Below are positions 40,194-49,007 of a stretch of DNA of 64,000 bases, in pieces. The stretch is from Bradyrhizobium sp. B097 (GTDB lineage: Bacteria > Pseudomonadota > Alphaproteobacteria > Rhizobiales > Xanthobacteraceae). Numbering within the stretch: position 1 is the first letter of the stretch; the number at the start of each line of letters is the position of its first letter. The notes beneath the pieces are model-generated. The model was given only the letters and a program-made list of their open reading frames with translations, searched no databases and had not been told where the DNA came from. The stretch covers positions 2,228,501 through 2,292,500 of the forward strand of contig NZ_CP152412.1 of the NCBI RefSeq assembly GCF_038957035.1. Reading direction: 5' to 3'. Both the position numbers and the translations under genes were made by a program.

Positions 40194-41408
40194 TCATTCG
40201 CCGGGAACGAGGTGGCCCATCGGCTGTCGAGCGAGGCGCCGGTGCCTGCGACGGGACAGATAGAGCAGCAGACCAGTCACGGCGAACAGCGGCATCATGG
40301 CGGCGGCCAGCATGAAGGCGAGCTTGCCGGGCCAACCCAGGATGGCGCCGCGGTGGATGTCGAGCACGCCGGCAAGGATGCGCTCGCCAAACGTCTTGTC
40401 CGCGTAACGATCCGACGAGATGACGCGGCCGGTGACGGCGTCGATCCGGAATTCGTCGCGCACGCTCTCGAGCGAGGAATCGCGCGGCCATGACCGCACG
40501 CGCACCGCCGTGCCCGCGCCGGCCGACAGGGTCAGCAGGACCCGCCCGTAATCGTTGTTCTCCTGCTGCAGGAACGTGGTCCAGACCCGATCGAAGGCGA
40601 GCGGCTTTGCTTCGGCCTTTGCTTCGGTTTTGGCTTCGCCCTTGCCCGCGGCGGCCGCCGCGCCGCGTGGTGGCTTGGGCTGCATCGCCGCATCCGTGGC
40701 CTGCGGCCGCGCCAGGAGCCAGTTGGCGCCGGCCTTGTACCACTCGAACGAGTACCACAGGCCGGTCAACGTCATCACCAGATAGACCGGCAGCACCCAG
40801 GTGCCGATCACGGCGTGCAGCGAGCGGTGCAGGCCGCGCCCGCGCAGGCCCAGATTTGGCTTCAGCCACATCTTCACGCTGCGTGCGCGATGCGGCCAGC
40901 GCAGCACGAGGCCGGTGATCAGCATCACGATCAGGCAGACCGCGGCTGACCCGGTGATCTTGCGGCCGATGCCATTGCCGTCGCCGGGCAACAGCAGCCA
41001 GCGATGCAGCTTGCGGACGGTGGCGAAGAAGTCCTCGCCGCGCGGCGAGCCGAGCACATGTCCGTCATAGGGATCGACGTAGACCGAGGACGGCCGCGCG
41101 CCGCCTTCGCTGCGGGCGAAGCGGATCCATACGGCCGCTGACGGCTCGCTCGCCATCGTCACGGCGGAGGCCCTGCCGAAGTCGCCGGCCGACTGCAGCC
41201 GTGCGACCAGCTCATCCGGTGTCAGCCGCCGCGTCGCACTGGCGTCGACGCGCATGATGTGGCTGTTCAGGCTGGCCTCGATCTCGTCTTCGAACGCCAT
41301 CGTCGCGCCGGTGATGCCGACCACGGCCCACAGCAGCGCCAGCGCAAGGCCGGCGAGGGAGTGGACCTGCAACAGCGCGGCCTTGATCGGGCGTCGGACA
41401 TCACTCAT
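40194..41408 (-). CDS. PepSY-associated transmembrane protein, FegB/PiuB-like
   Basis: This 404-residue membrane protein has hydrophobic segments near residues 15-38, 150-170, 195-220 and 365-385. PepSY-like strands include SVYVDPYDGHVLG and FRIDAVTGRVISSDRY. HxxH-type histidines in the helices (QVHSLAG, KLHRWLLLPG, LHRSLHAV, DIHRGAILGW) could bind haem. Relatives such as PiuB and Bradyrhizobium FegB work with siderophore receptors, probably as inner-membrane ferric reductases or permease partners. It is the third gene of the iron operon and overlaps the preceding gene by 8 bp. Confidence 0.85.
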   Translation of the reverse strand: MSDVRRPIKAALLQVHSLAGLALALLWAVVGITGATMAFEDEIEASLNSHIMRVDASATRRLTPDELVARLQSAGDFGRASAVTMASEPSAAVWIRFARSEGGARPSSVYVDPYDGHVLGSPRGEDFFATVRKLHRWLLLPGDGNGIGRKITGSAAVCLIVMLITGLVLRWPHRARSVKMWLKPNLGLRGRGLHRSLHAVIGTWVLPVYLVMTLTGLWYSFEWYKAGANWLLARPQATDAAMQPKPPRGAAAAAGKGEAKTEAKAEAKPLAFDRVWTTFLQQENNDYGRVLLTLSAGAGTAVRVRSWPRDSSLESVRDEFRIDAVTGRVISSDRYADKTFGERILAGVLDIHRGAILGWPGKLAFMLAAAMMPLFAVTGLLLYLSRRRHRRLARQPMGHLVPGE

Positions 41409-42426
41409 CGAACCCGGCCTTTCGGATCAGTGCGATTGCGGCCGCTTGATGCACGGCGATCTCGTCGATGGGGAGAGCATCGGCAGCGAACGATCCGATT
41501 TCCTCCACGATCGGCGCCCGCTTTGCGGTCGCCAGCACGGGGTATTCCAGCTCGGCGGTGGAGAAGATCGTCTGGGCCTCGGGCGTGACGAGGAATTCGA
41601 GGAAGGCGCGCGCCGCGGCCGGATGCGGTGCGTGCCGGGCGATCGCGGCACCCGTCAGGTTGACGTGACTGCCGCCACCCTCAAACATGATCAGCACCGC
41701 CTTCACGGCGTCGGCCCATGCACGCCACTCATTGCCCTCGCGGCCGTCGCGGAGCTGCGCGAGCGCGACCGTGTTGCCGATCCCGATGTCGCAGCGCCCT
41801 TCCGCGATCTCGCGGACTACGTCGTTGTCCTTGCCGGTCGGCCTGTGGGCGAGATTGGCCTTCAGCCCGGCGAGCCAGCGCTCCGTCGCATCTGTCCCAT
41901 GATGTGCAAGATAGGCCGCGATCAGCGCGACATTGTTCTGGTGCGCGGCCGGCCGCATGCACAATTTGCCGCGCCATTTGGGATCAGCGAGCTCTTCATA
42001 GCTGATCGCGGCGAACGGGTCGTCCTTGCGTGCGAACACCACACGCGGACGGATGGCGAGCGCGATCCACTGGTTGTTGTTGCCGCGCAGGTTCGCCGGA
42101 ATCGTCCGGTCAAGGGCAGGAGAGGCAATCGCCTGCGTCAGCCCGCGCCCGGCAAGCTGGGTCGTCTTGTCGAGGCCGATGGTCAGCAGGACATCGGCGG
42201 GCGAGTTGTCGCCTTCCGCTGTCAGTCGCTTGACTAGGCTGTCTTCGACGAAGACGGTGTCGACCTTGGTGCCGGTCGCTGCCGTGAAGGCCGCGATGAC
42301 AGGCGCGACCAGATTGGCTTCGCGGGTCGAATAAAGCGTCAACTCGTCGGCGCGGACCGGGGTGCAGGCGTACGCAAGCGCGGCCAGGGCGGCCAGCAGT
42401 CCGATCGCTGTCCGCGCCATAGCCAT
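41401..42426 (-). CDS. Ferric-iron ABC transporter binding protein, FbpA/FutA-like
   Basis: The 341-residue protein has a signal peptide (cleavage near VRA, residue 26). The mature part opens DELTLYSTREANLVAPVIAAF and contains VFVEDSLVKRL, DVLLTIGLDKT, RPRVVFARKDD and DIGIGNTVALAQL, typical of bacterial ferric-binding proteins. No permease or ATPase gene for it is in this operon. It lies 1 bp after the TonB receptor, so it may accept iron from that route or work with a transporter elsewhere. Confidence 0.87.
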   Translation of the reverse strand: MAMARTAIGLLAALAALAYACTPVRADELTLYSTREANLVAPVIAAFTAATGTKVDTVFVEDSLVKRLTAEGDNSPADVLLTIGLDKTTQLAGRGLTQAIASPALDRTIPANLRGNNNQWIALAIRPRVVFARKDDPFAAISYEELADPKWRGKLCMRPAAHQNNVALIAAYLAHHGTDATERWLAGLKANLAHRPTGKDNDVVREIAEGRCDIGIGNTVALAQLRDGREGNEWRAWADAVKAVLIMFEGGGSHVNLTGAAIARHAPHPAAARAFLEFLVTPEAQTIFSTAELEYPVLATAKRAPIVEEIGSFAADALPIDEIAVHQAAAIALIRKAGFDE

Positions 42427-42427
42427 G

Positions 42428-44767
42428 CTAGAATTTCACCGTCGCCGAGAGCGAGAAGCGCCGCGCGTCGCCCATCGCCACGGCCAGATTGCTGACGGCC
42501 GAGGGATAGTAGACGGTATCGAACAGGTTCTTGACGTTGAACTGGTAGACCACCGGGAACGTCTGGACCTTGGTCTCGTAGGTCGCGAAGACATCCGCGA
42601 CGGTGTAGGCCGGCAGCACGAAGCTGTTCGTGGCGTCGCCGGGCCGGTCGCCGACATAGCGCGCGCCGCCGCCGAGACGGAGCCGGCCGGGCAGGGTGGT
42701 GCCGAAATCATAGACCAGATAGAGCGAAGCGGTGTTGAGCGCGACGTTCTGCAGCGCGTTGCCGGCGAGCGTCGGATCCTCGGTGACGCGTGCATCGGTA
42801 TAGCCATAGCTGCCGATCATGCTCCAATTGTCGGTCAGCCTGCCGGTGACGTCGAGTTCGACGCCGCGCGAGCGGACCTTGCCCGCGGTGCGGTACTCGA
42901 CAATGCCGGTCGTGGGGTTGAGCTGCGAAACCAGCACGTTCTTCTTGTCGATGTCGTAAACCGCAAGCGTGCCGGAAATCCGCTTGTTGAAGTCGAACTT
43001 GACGCCGGTCTCCCACTGGGTGCCCTCTTCCGGGGCGATGTTGGAGCCGATCACGACGCCGCCGGTGAGCGGCGCGATGGTCGAGGTCGGCTTCAGCGAC
43101 TGGGTGTAGCTCGCATACAGCGAGACCTCGTCGGTGAGCTTAAGGATCGCGCCGCCGAGCGGCAGTGCCTTGTCCCCCGAGACGTTGGTGTTGGTGATGA
43201 AGGGCCGTCCCCTGCCCGCAATCTGGTCGTATTCCATGTAGCGCACGCCGCCGACCAGCGCGAAGCGCTCGGTCAGATGCAGCGTATCCTGGAAGAACAG
43301 CGACCACTGGCCGAGCTTGTCGGTCTGGGCGCTGTCGGTGGCGGACACCGTGGTGCCCGGCGTGATCAGTCCATAGACCGGATTGTAGAAATTGAAGCTC
43401 GGCGTTGCCTGCCGGATCAGATTGTCGCGGTAGATCGTGCGATACTGGCCGTCGCCGCCGAACAGCACCTCGTTGCGGAAACCGCCGAGCCAGACATTGC
43501 CCTGCAAATAGGAGGTGCCGTAGCTCGCATTGCTGAGCGAGCCCTGCGTGCCGTCATTGCTGCGGGTCTCGACGCCGGTCTTGGTGTTGATGCCGGTGAT
43601 GCGGAGCTGGTTGGCGCTGAATGTCTCGGTGTTGTAGCTGTAGGCCGCGAACAGCTTCCAGTCCTGGTTCAGCCGGTGCTCGACTGAGGCCTGCATCAGG
43701 TCCGAGGTGCCCCACACGTTGTTGAAGGGCTCGTCAAGCCGTCGCGTCGCCGGGATCGCCAGCGGCGCCTTGGTCACGGGATCGAACGCCGTGCCGCGGT
43801 CGAACGGCGTGATGAATTCGCGGTGTTCGTAGTTGAGCTGGACGGTGGTGTTCTCGCCGTACCAGGCCAGCGACGGCGCCACCAGCATTTCGCGGTGGCG
43901 TCCGAAATTGCGCCAATAATCCTCGCTCACGCCATAGCCGATGAAGCGATAGGCGAGGCCGCCATCGCCGATCGGGCCGGTGATGTCGATGGTGCCGTCG
44001 GCGCCGTTTTTGTTGTTGGCGAAGGTCGAGCCGAGCAGGGTGACCGAGCCGTGCTGATAGAGCTCGGGGCGCTTGCTGATCGTGTTGACGATGCCGCCGG
44101 GATCCATGATGCCGTAGAGCAGCGACGCGGGGCCCTTCAGCACTTCGACGCTTTCCACCGCGGCGTTGAGGCTGCGGCCCTGCACCAGCGGCATGCCGTT
44201 ACGCATGATCGAGCCGTCGCGGTTGTCGCCGAAGCCACGGCGCATCACCGCGTCCTGGGTGCCGGCCAGAGTGTTGCCCTGGGTGACGCCGCTGACATTG
44301 GCGAGCGCGTCGTCGAGATTGCGCGGCAGTTGATCCTTCAGCACCTGCTCCGGCACGACGTTGACGGTCTGGGAGGTGTCGAGCGGCGAGGCGCCGCTGC
44401 GCAAGGTGGTCGAGCTCGGCATCGCGCGATAGTGCAGCTTGGCCTCGTTCAACACGGCGGCGGCAGCTGCCGCGCGCTCCGATGGTGTCGGGGGCGCCGG
44501 CTGGGCATTTCGGCTGCGCTGCCGTGCCGCAGCGGCCGCCTGTGTTCGCTGCGCCGACCGCGCCGAACTGGCTGCGGGCTTGCGCTTCTGTGTCGGTTGC
44601 TCGACCGTGACCGGCGGCAAGGGGACGCTCGATTGGGCGCTTGCCGGCGTCACCGCCGAGGAGATGTCGGCGAGCAGGAATGCTGCGCCGATCAGCAGGC
44701 GAGTGCGGCCCTTGTCGGCGGCATTTCGACGGTCGCCGACAACCCGGCCATCAGCATTCACAGGCAC
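42428..44767 (-). CDS. TonB-dependent siderophore receptor
   Basis: This 779-residue outer-membrane receptor has a long N-terminal region with a signal peptide-like segment and Pro/Lys/Ala-rich linker. The plug domain runs over residues ~125-260 (SQTVNVVPEQVLKDQLPRNL, SGVTQGNTLAGTQDAV, VEVLKGPASLLYGIMDPGG). A ~500-residue barrel follows, ending in the terminal-Phe motif RRFSLSATVKF. The order receptor, Fe-binding protein, PepSY protein recalls the ferrichrome fegAB operon of Bradyrhizobium. Translation appears to start with a GTG. ICE-like boxes lie upstream. Confidence 0.92.
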   Translation of the reverse strand: MPVNADGRVVGDRRNAADKGRTRLLIGAAFLLADISSAVTPASAQSSVPLPPVTVEQPTQKRKPAASSARSAQRTQAAAAARQRSRNAQPAPPTPSERAAAAAAVLNEAKLHYRAMPSSTTLRSGASPLDTSQTVNVVPEQVLKDQLPRNLDDALANVSGVTQGNTLAGTQDAVMRRGFGDNRDGSIMRNGMPLVQGRSLNAAVESVEVLKGPASLLYGIMDPGGIVNTISKRPELYQHGSVTLLGSTFANNKNGADGTIDITGPIGDGGLAYRFIGYGVSEDYWRNFGRHREMLVAPSLAWYGENTTVQLNYEHREFITPFDRGTAFDPVTKAPLAIPATRRLDEPFNNVWGTSDLMQASVEHRLNQDWKLFAAYSYNTETFSANQLRITGINTKTGVETRSNDGTQGSLSNASYGTSYLQGNVWLGGFRNEVLFGGDGQYRTIYRDNLIRQATPSFNFYNPVYGLITPGTTVSATDSAQTDKLGQWSLFFQDTLHLTERFALVGGVRYMEYDQIAGRGRPFITNTNVSGDKALPLGGAILKLTDEVSLYASYTQSLKPTSTIAPLTGGVVIGSNIAPEEGTQWETGVKFDFNKRISGTLAVYDIDKKNVLVSQLNPTTGIVEYRTAGKVRSRGVELDVTGRLTDNWSMIGSYGYTDARVTEDPTLAGNALQNVALNTASLYLVYDFGTTLPGRLRLGGGARYVGDRPGDATNSFVLPAYTVADVFATYETKVQTFPVVYQFNVKNLFDTVYYPSAVSNLAVAMGDARRFSLSATVKF

Positions 44768-44846
44768 TCTTGCACTTCCGATTCACGCAAACTTATTCAC
44801 GCCGCGCCTCTAGCAGTCGGCGGGCGCGAAAAGAACCGGAGCAGAC

Positions 44847-44886
44847 TTGAATCCCTCTAACCGGATAGGATTTGAATCGTTCTAAG
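44847..44886. promoter_or_regulatory. ICE-like iron boxes upstream of the receptor
   Basis: TTGAATCCCTCTAA (44847-44860) and TTTGAATCGTTCTAAG (44871-44886) both follow the TT-(N)GAA-N3-TTCTAA pattern of the Irr box found perfectly at 5077. They lie 80-119 bp upstream of the receptor start. Confidence 0.5.
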
Positions 44887-44890
44887 ACAA

Positions 44891-44922
44891 TGCAGGGCCC
44901 GCGCGCGTGCGCGAGCCCTGCA
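44891..44922 (-). terminator. Hairpin between receptor promoter and upstream gene
   Basis: TGCAGGGC and GCCCTGCA form a perfect 8-bp stem with a GC-rich loop. It may end the transcript of the small minus-strand gene at 45040. Confidence 0.4.
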
Positions 44923-45039
44923 TCTCATGACTTGATGTGACGTTAGCGCGTCAAATGGTCGCGTGATCCTGGTCTGAAGAGAGCGGTCGTTGTCCTGTCA
45001 CGCCTCAAGCGTAGGATGACTCGTGTGGCGCGATGCGCC

Positions 45040-45273
45040 TCACGACATCGCGAGGCTGACGGGCGCCGAGCCGACCATCCCCGTGCTAACGCCGTCGCGT
45101 GCCATCGATTCGATTGCGCTCCAGTTCTCGCGGAAGATTCGCGCTGCCTCGTTGGCACTTTCCGCCTGGATCGTCAGACTGCACGCGCGTCTCGCGCCAT
45201 TGCTGGCAAGCTGGAAGTAGAGAACATATCCAGACGGTTCCGCGCTCCGTGCGCCCGACGGTGCCTGCTGCAT
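45040..45273 (-). CDS. Small protein of unknown function
   Basis: The 77-residue product has a beta-strand/helix pattern (PSGYVLYFQLASNGARRACSLTIQAESANEAARIFRENW) with one cysteine and no signal peptide. GGGAAAA precedes the ATG at 45273. No family was recognised, and the coding call rests on reading-frame composition, so it is tentative. Confidence 0.45.
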   Translation of the reverse strand: MQQAPSGARSAEPSGYVLYFQLASNGARRACSLTIQAESANEAARIFRENWSAIESMARDGVSTGMVGSAPVSLAMS

Positions 45274-45484
45274 GTAGGTTTTCCCCAATCGTGTTTTTGT
45301 TGCGCCACCCATAGGCAGGATTGGACCGAGATGCGGCACAGTCGTGGTTCAAAATGCGCAATCCGCACGATTGCGCATTTTGTCCGCCGGTGTTGCCGGG
45401 ATTCAACAGGTCATGGAACCGGCGATGAACAACGGCTGCAACTCAGCCGCGATCACGACACCGTCTCAACTGTTGCAGCATGAC

Positions 45485-46411
45485 CTACGCGTCGCCATCC
45501 GGATGCACCATCAGGGATTCCTGGATCGAGGTCGCGAGCATCGACCCAGCGCGGTCATGGACGCGGGCGATGGACAGCCCACGGCCGCCATCGGCGCATG
45601 GGCTCTCGGTTTCGACATGCATCCAGGCGTCGGGCGAGAATGAGCGATGAAACCAGATGCAATGGTTGAGGCTCGACAGATAGAGCGGCGCGCGCGCCTG
45701 CAGCTCGCGCAGATGGCCGCCGACGCTGGAGAAGTTGAGCCACCAATCCGAGAGATAGGCGAACACCGCGGCCTGGGCGCGGGAACCGGCGGCGAGTGGC
45801 TGCCGGCATCTGATCCAGAAGCGCAGGCGCGGCTCTGCCGTCTCGGCCGAGAGCTGACGTTCGATCTCGGGGATGCGGAAATCCATGCTGGGTTTGATGT
45901 GCGGCGAATAAGGGCCGAGCGGCCGCAACTGCGCCATCAGTTCGTCGGGAATCATGGTCAGATCGGGCAGGCTTTCGGGATCTTCCGGCGGCGCAAACGG
46001 CGCTGCGTGTCGCGGGCCCGGCTGGGCTGCGCAGAACGTAGCCTGCGCGCTCAGCACGGTACGGCCGTCCCCCTGGCTGCCGACGATATGGCGGGAGGAG
46101 AACCGCTTGCCGTCCTGCAGAACCTCCGCGTCAAACGTGATGCGCCGGGTCGGATCGGCGCCGCGCAGGAACAAGAGCTGGAGCATCGCCGCCGGGCGAT
46201 CTTCGGGCGCGCTCAGCGTTGCGGCCATCATGGCCTGGCCGAGGATCTGGCCGCCGTAAGAGCGCCCATTGAGGTTGCCGTCACCGAAGCGGCTGCGATA
46301 GCGCAGCGGCGCGATGGTCTCGAGCGAGACCAACGCCTCCGCGGCCTTGTCATCCCACGGATCGCACGCGGCGCCATGCCCTACCGCAGCGTGGATGTCT
46401 TGCCCGTCCAT
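45485..46411 (-). CDS. tesB: Acyl-CoA thioesterase II (TesB-like, double hotdog)
   Basis: The 308-residue protein hydrolyses acyl-CoA to free acid and CoA. Two hotdog halves are visible: the first with RYRSRFGDGNLNGRSYGGQILGQAM and RRITFDAEVLQDGKRFSSRHIVGSQG, the second with AVFAYLSDWWLNFSS and SLNHCIWFHRSFSPDAWMHVETESPCADGGRGL, close to TesB. The ATG at 46411 shares its A with the stop codon of the upstream gene. It could release CoA from dead-end intermediates of the nearby acyl-CoA pathway. Confidence 0.9.
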   Translation of the reverse strand: MDGQDIHAAVGHGAACDPWDDKAAEALVSLETIAPLRYRSRFGDGNLNGRSYGGQILGQAMMAATLSAPEDRPAAMLQLLFLRGADPTRRITFDAEVLQDGKRFSSRHIVGSQGDGRTVLSAQATFCAAQPGPRHAAPFAPPEDPESLPDLTMIPDELMAQLRPLGPYSPHIKPSMDFRIPEIERQLSAETAEPRLRFWIRCRQPLAAGSRAQAAVFAYLSDWWLNFSSVGGHLRELQARAPLYLSSLNHCIWFHRSFSPDAWMHVETESPCADGGRGLSIARVHDRAGSMLATSIQESLMVHPDGDA

Positions 46412-47526
46412 CACATCGCCGGGAATTTCTGCGGTCCCGGATAGAGCGGATAGCCGGCGGCGACGCCATATTCGCTGATGCCGAATCCAATCTCGTTGCC
46501 GCTTTCGAGCCGGACGACGTGGTCGGACAGCGTGCGTGCGATGGCGCGTGTCGCGGCATCGTCGAGGTTCCAGATGTCGTGCGCGGCAAGGTTCTCGCCG
46601 TGGTCGTCGCCATGGGTCCAGCCCTGCAGGCCGCCATACATGCCGGCCTTGAGATAAAATCGCGTCGGCAGTCCGTGCATCCTGACGCGGCGCGGCTCGC
46701 CGCGATCGAAGCTGAAGGTGAAGTCGGCCACAGCGATGGTCTGGCCGAGCGGATCGTCGGCCCATTCGATCGCGTGCTCGACCGAGGTCACCTCGCGATG
46801 CGAAACCGATCGGTCGGCTTCGCGGCGGAACTCAGTGCCCGAGAGGTAGTGCGGCTTGCCCGGCGTGCGCTCCTTGATGAAGATCGACAGCGCCGACGTC
46901 TCGAACTGGAACATCGACCAGGTCCAGAAGAAATTGCGATGGGTCGCGACCGGCGGCCTGGTCTCGTCGGTGCGCATCTCGGAGCGCAGGCCCCAGGAGC
47001 GGTCGCGCTGTCCCCACCATAGTTCGGGCTCGATATCGTAGCGCTTGCCGTCGGCGACGATCCAGCCGCGCCAACGGCCGAATTGCGAGACGCGCGCGAG
47101 GTCTTCCGCAACGACGCCGTCGCGCTCGCGAAAATTCTGCTTCTCCTGTGCCGCCGGAAAGCTTGCCTTGAACTCGAGCGCAAAGCTGATTCCGGACGGA
47201 TTGTCGGCGAGCGACAGTCGATGCAGGCTGTTGCCCTCGACGATCTCGATCCTGAGCCCGCCGACTTCGGTCTCCAGCGGACGGGTCCCGAGCCGGCGCG
47301 AGGCACGGAAATTGTGCTGGCGGCGGCCGATGGTGATGCCGGCAAATCCGTCCATCACGTTGCGGTTCGGGTAATAGCCGAGCCCGACGTCGATCAGCAA
47401 TTCGCTGCCATCGATCGGATGCGCGGTGTACCAATAGCGCTCGGTGAAGCGGATATCGCCGCCGCCTGCCTTGGCAAACGGCTGCGGCGTCTGGTGGCCG
47501 ATGAGATCGTCCTGGGCTGTCAGCAT
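46411..47526 (-). CDS. Conserved protein with CrtC/AttH lipocalin-like motif
   Basis: The 371-residue protein has no signal peptide. It contains ELWWGQRDRSWGLRSEMR, which resembles the G-x-R-D-H-S-W-G-x-R motif of the CrtC/AttH lipocalin-like family, and repeated beta strands (FTERYWYTAHPI, NFRASRRLGTRP, FFWTWSMFQFETSALSIFIKERT). Relatives are often found in gene clusters for terpenoid or other lipid catabolism. Function cannot be assigned. It is coupled to the thioesterase gene and lies downstream of a Liv-type binding protein. Confidence 0.6.
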   Translation of the reverse strand: MLTAQDDLIGHQTPQPFAKAGGGDIRFTERYWYTAHPIDGSELLIDVGLGYYPNRNVMDGFAGITIGRRQHNFRASRRLGTRPLETEVGGLRIEIVEGNSLHRLSLADNPSGISFALEFKASFPAAQEKQNFRERDGVVAEDLARVSQFGRWRGWIVADGKRYDIEPELWWGQRDRSWGLRSEMRTDETRPPVATHRNFFWTWSMFQFETSALSIFIKERTPGKPHYLSGTEFRREADRSVSHREVTSVEHAIEWADDPLGQTIAVADFTFSFDRGEPRRVRMHGLPTRFYLKAGMYGGLQGWTHGDDHGENLAAHDIWNLDDAATRAIARTLSDHVVRLESGNEIGFGISEYGVAAGYPLYPGPQKFPAM

Positions 47527-47581
47527 TGTTCTTGTCCTTGGTGTTTGAGCCGGTTCGGTCAGTCGGATGAGAGGCGCGGGA

Positions 47582-48805
47582 TCAGTCCTTGGCCGGGCCC
47601 GCGCCCACGATGTCGCCGAACAGCACCCAGGTCTTGCCATCGAAGCGGGCGAAGCGGCGTTCGGTGACCGCCGCATAATCCTGCGGCGTGGTCTGGATCG
47701 TGATGCCCGGGAGCAGCATCGGCAGCGCGATGCCGCTGAGGTTGGTGGCCTGCTTCAGCACGTTCTCCCGCGTGAGGTTGTCGCCGCAGCGCTGCAGGAT
47801 GATCGCGCCGAGCTGGGCCGTGGTGTACCCGGTCACCGCGATCACGTCGTTCGGGTCCATCCCCGGCATGTATTTCGCCGCGAAGGCGAGATAGTCGGTC
47901 ATGCCCTTGTCATTGGCCCAGGCCGGATCGTTCGGCGTCTTGTAGGAGGTCGTGGTCAGGATGCCGGTCGAGGCCTCGATCCCTGCCGGTACCAGCACGC
48001 CGGCGATCGAATTCGCGGTCGAGCCAAGGAAGATCAGCGGCTTCCAGCCGAGCTCGTGGATCTTGCGGATCGCCATCGAGGCGAATTTGTTTTGCGCGGC
48101 GATCAGGATGGTGTCGGCGCCGGACGCCTTCAAATTCACGATCTGGGAGTCGATCGTGGGCTCGGTCGATTGATACATCGCCTCCTTGACGATCATCGTG
48201 TCGGCCTTGGCGCCCAGTCCTTCCTTCAGGCCAAGGACAAAATCCTTGCCGATGTCGTCGGCCTGCAACAGCACGCCGATCTTGGCGTCCGGCTTCTCGC
48301 GCAGGACGTAGCGCGCGATGATCCGGGATTCGTTGACGTAGGTCGGCGAGTAGGGCGTCGTCCAGGGAAACTGCTTGGGATCGTTCCAGCGGGTGCCGCC
48401 GCTCTGCACCAGGAGCTGCGGGACGCCATTGCTGTTGAGGTATTTCTGGATCGCGGCGTTGGTCGGCGTGCCGAACGGCGCCATGATCGCGAGCACCTTG
48501 TCGTTCTCGACCAGCGCGCGCGTCACCTCGACGGTTTTTGGCGGACTATAGGCGTCGTCGCGCGTTACGAAATTGATGTGGCGCCCGTTGATGCCGCCTG
48601 TCTCGTTCAGCATCGTAAAATAGGCGAGCATGGTCTTCGGGAAGCTCGCATAGATCGACGCCGGTCCGCTGTAGGGCGCGTTGGCGCCGAGCAGGATTTC
48701 GGTGTCGCTGACCCCTGGCCCATAGGCCTTCTGGGCGTTCGCTGTTCCGAGCGCGCCGGTGAGCGCGAACGCCCACACGGCAAGCGTTGTGATTGGCTTC
48801 CGCAT
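47582..48805 (-). CDS. Liv-type ABC transporter substrate-binding protein
   Basis: The 407-residue protein has a signal peptide (cleavage near NA, residue ~24). It shows the Peripla_BP_6 pattern: GVSDTEILLGANAPYSGPAS, MLNETGGINGRHINFVTRDDAYSPPKTVEVTRALVE, VLAIMAPFGTPTNAAIQ, then VSGxx-type periplasmic segments. Such proteins bind amino acids or aromatic/carboxylic acids. No LivHMGF genes adjoin it, so it is either an orphan or shares the Liv permease of another locus such as 59.1-62.2 kb. It is divergent from the CoA-ligase gene. Confidence 0.88.
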   Translation of the reverse strand: MRKPITTLAVWAFALTGALGTANAQKAYGPGVSDTEILLGANAPYSGPASIYASFPKTMLAYFTMLNETGGINGRHINFVTRDDAYSPPKTVEVTRALVENDKVLAIMAPFGTPTNAAIQKYLNSNGVPQLLVQSGGTRWNDPKQFPWTTPYSPTYVNESRIIARYVLREKPDAKIGVLLQADDIGKDFVLGLKEGLGAKADTMIVKEAMYQSTEPTIDSQIVNLKASGADTILIAAQNKFASMAIRKIHELGWKPLIFLGSTANSIAGVLVPAGIEASTGILTTTSYKTPNDPAWANDKGMTDYLAFAAKYMPGMDPNDVIAVTGYTTAQLGAIILQRCGDNLTRENVLKQATNLSGIALPMLLPGITIQTTPQDYAAVTERRFARFDGKTWVLFGDIVGAGPAKD

Positions 48806-48898
48806 CTTCCCCTCCCATGACGCCCTCTTTTGCGGGGCTCGTTGATCCCTGCGGCGGTGCCTTCAAGGGCTTTACCCGTCGCGCTGGCTGTGTAATAA

Positions 48899-48914
48899 TA
48901 GACCGTCTGTCCGG
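48899..48914. promoter_or_regulatory. Candidate regulatory site in the divergent catabolic promoter
   Basis: TAGACCGTCTGTCCGG contains AGAC-CGTCT-GTC and the stretch CCGGATTAT, which recurs as TCGGATTAT next to the palindrome at 52244. It may be a degenerate TetR-type site. Weak on its own. Confidence 0.3.
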
Positions 48915-49007
48915 ATTATCAACTGAAATCTCCGGGCGGCGTATCGGCTTCACGCATGACGGAAACATCCGCAGGCGCGCGCGGCCGCATGGCGGTGAGG
49001 AGGAAAC

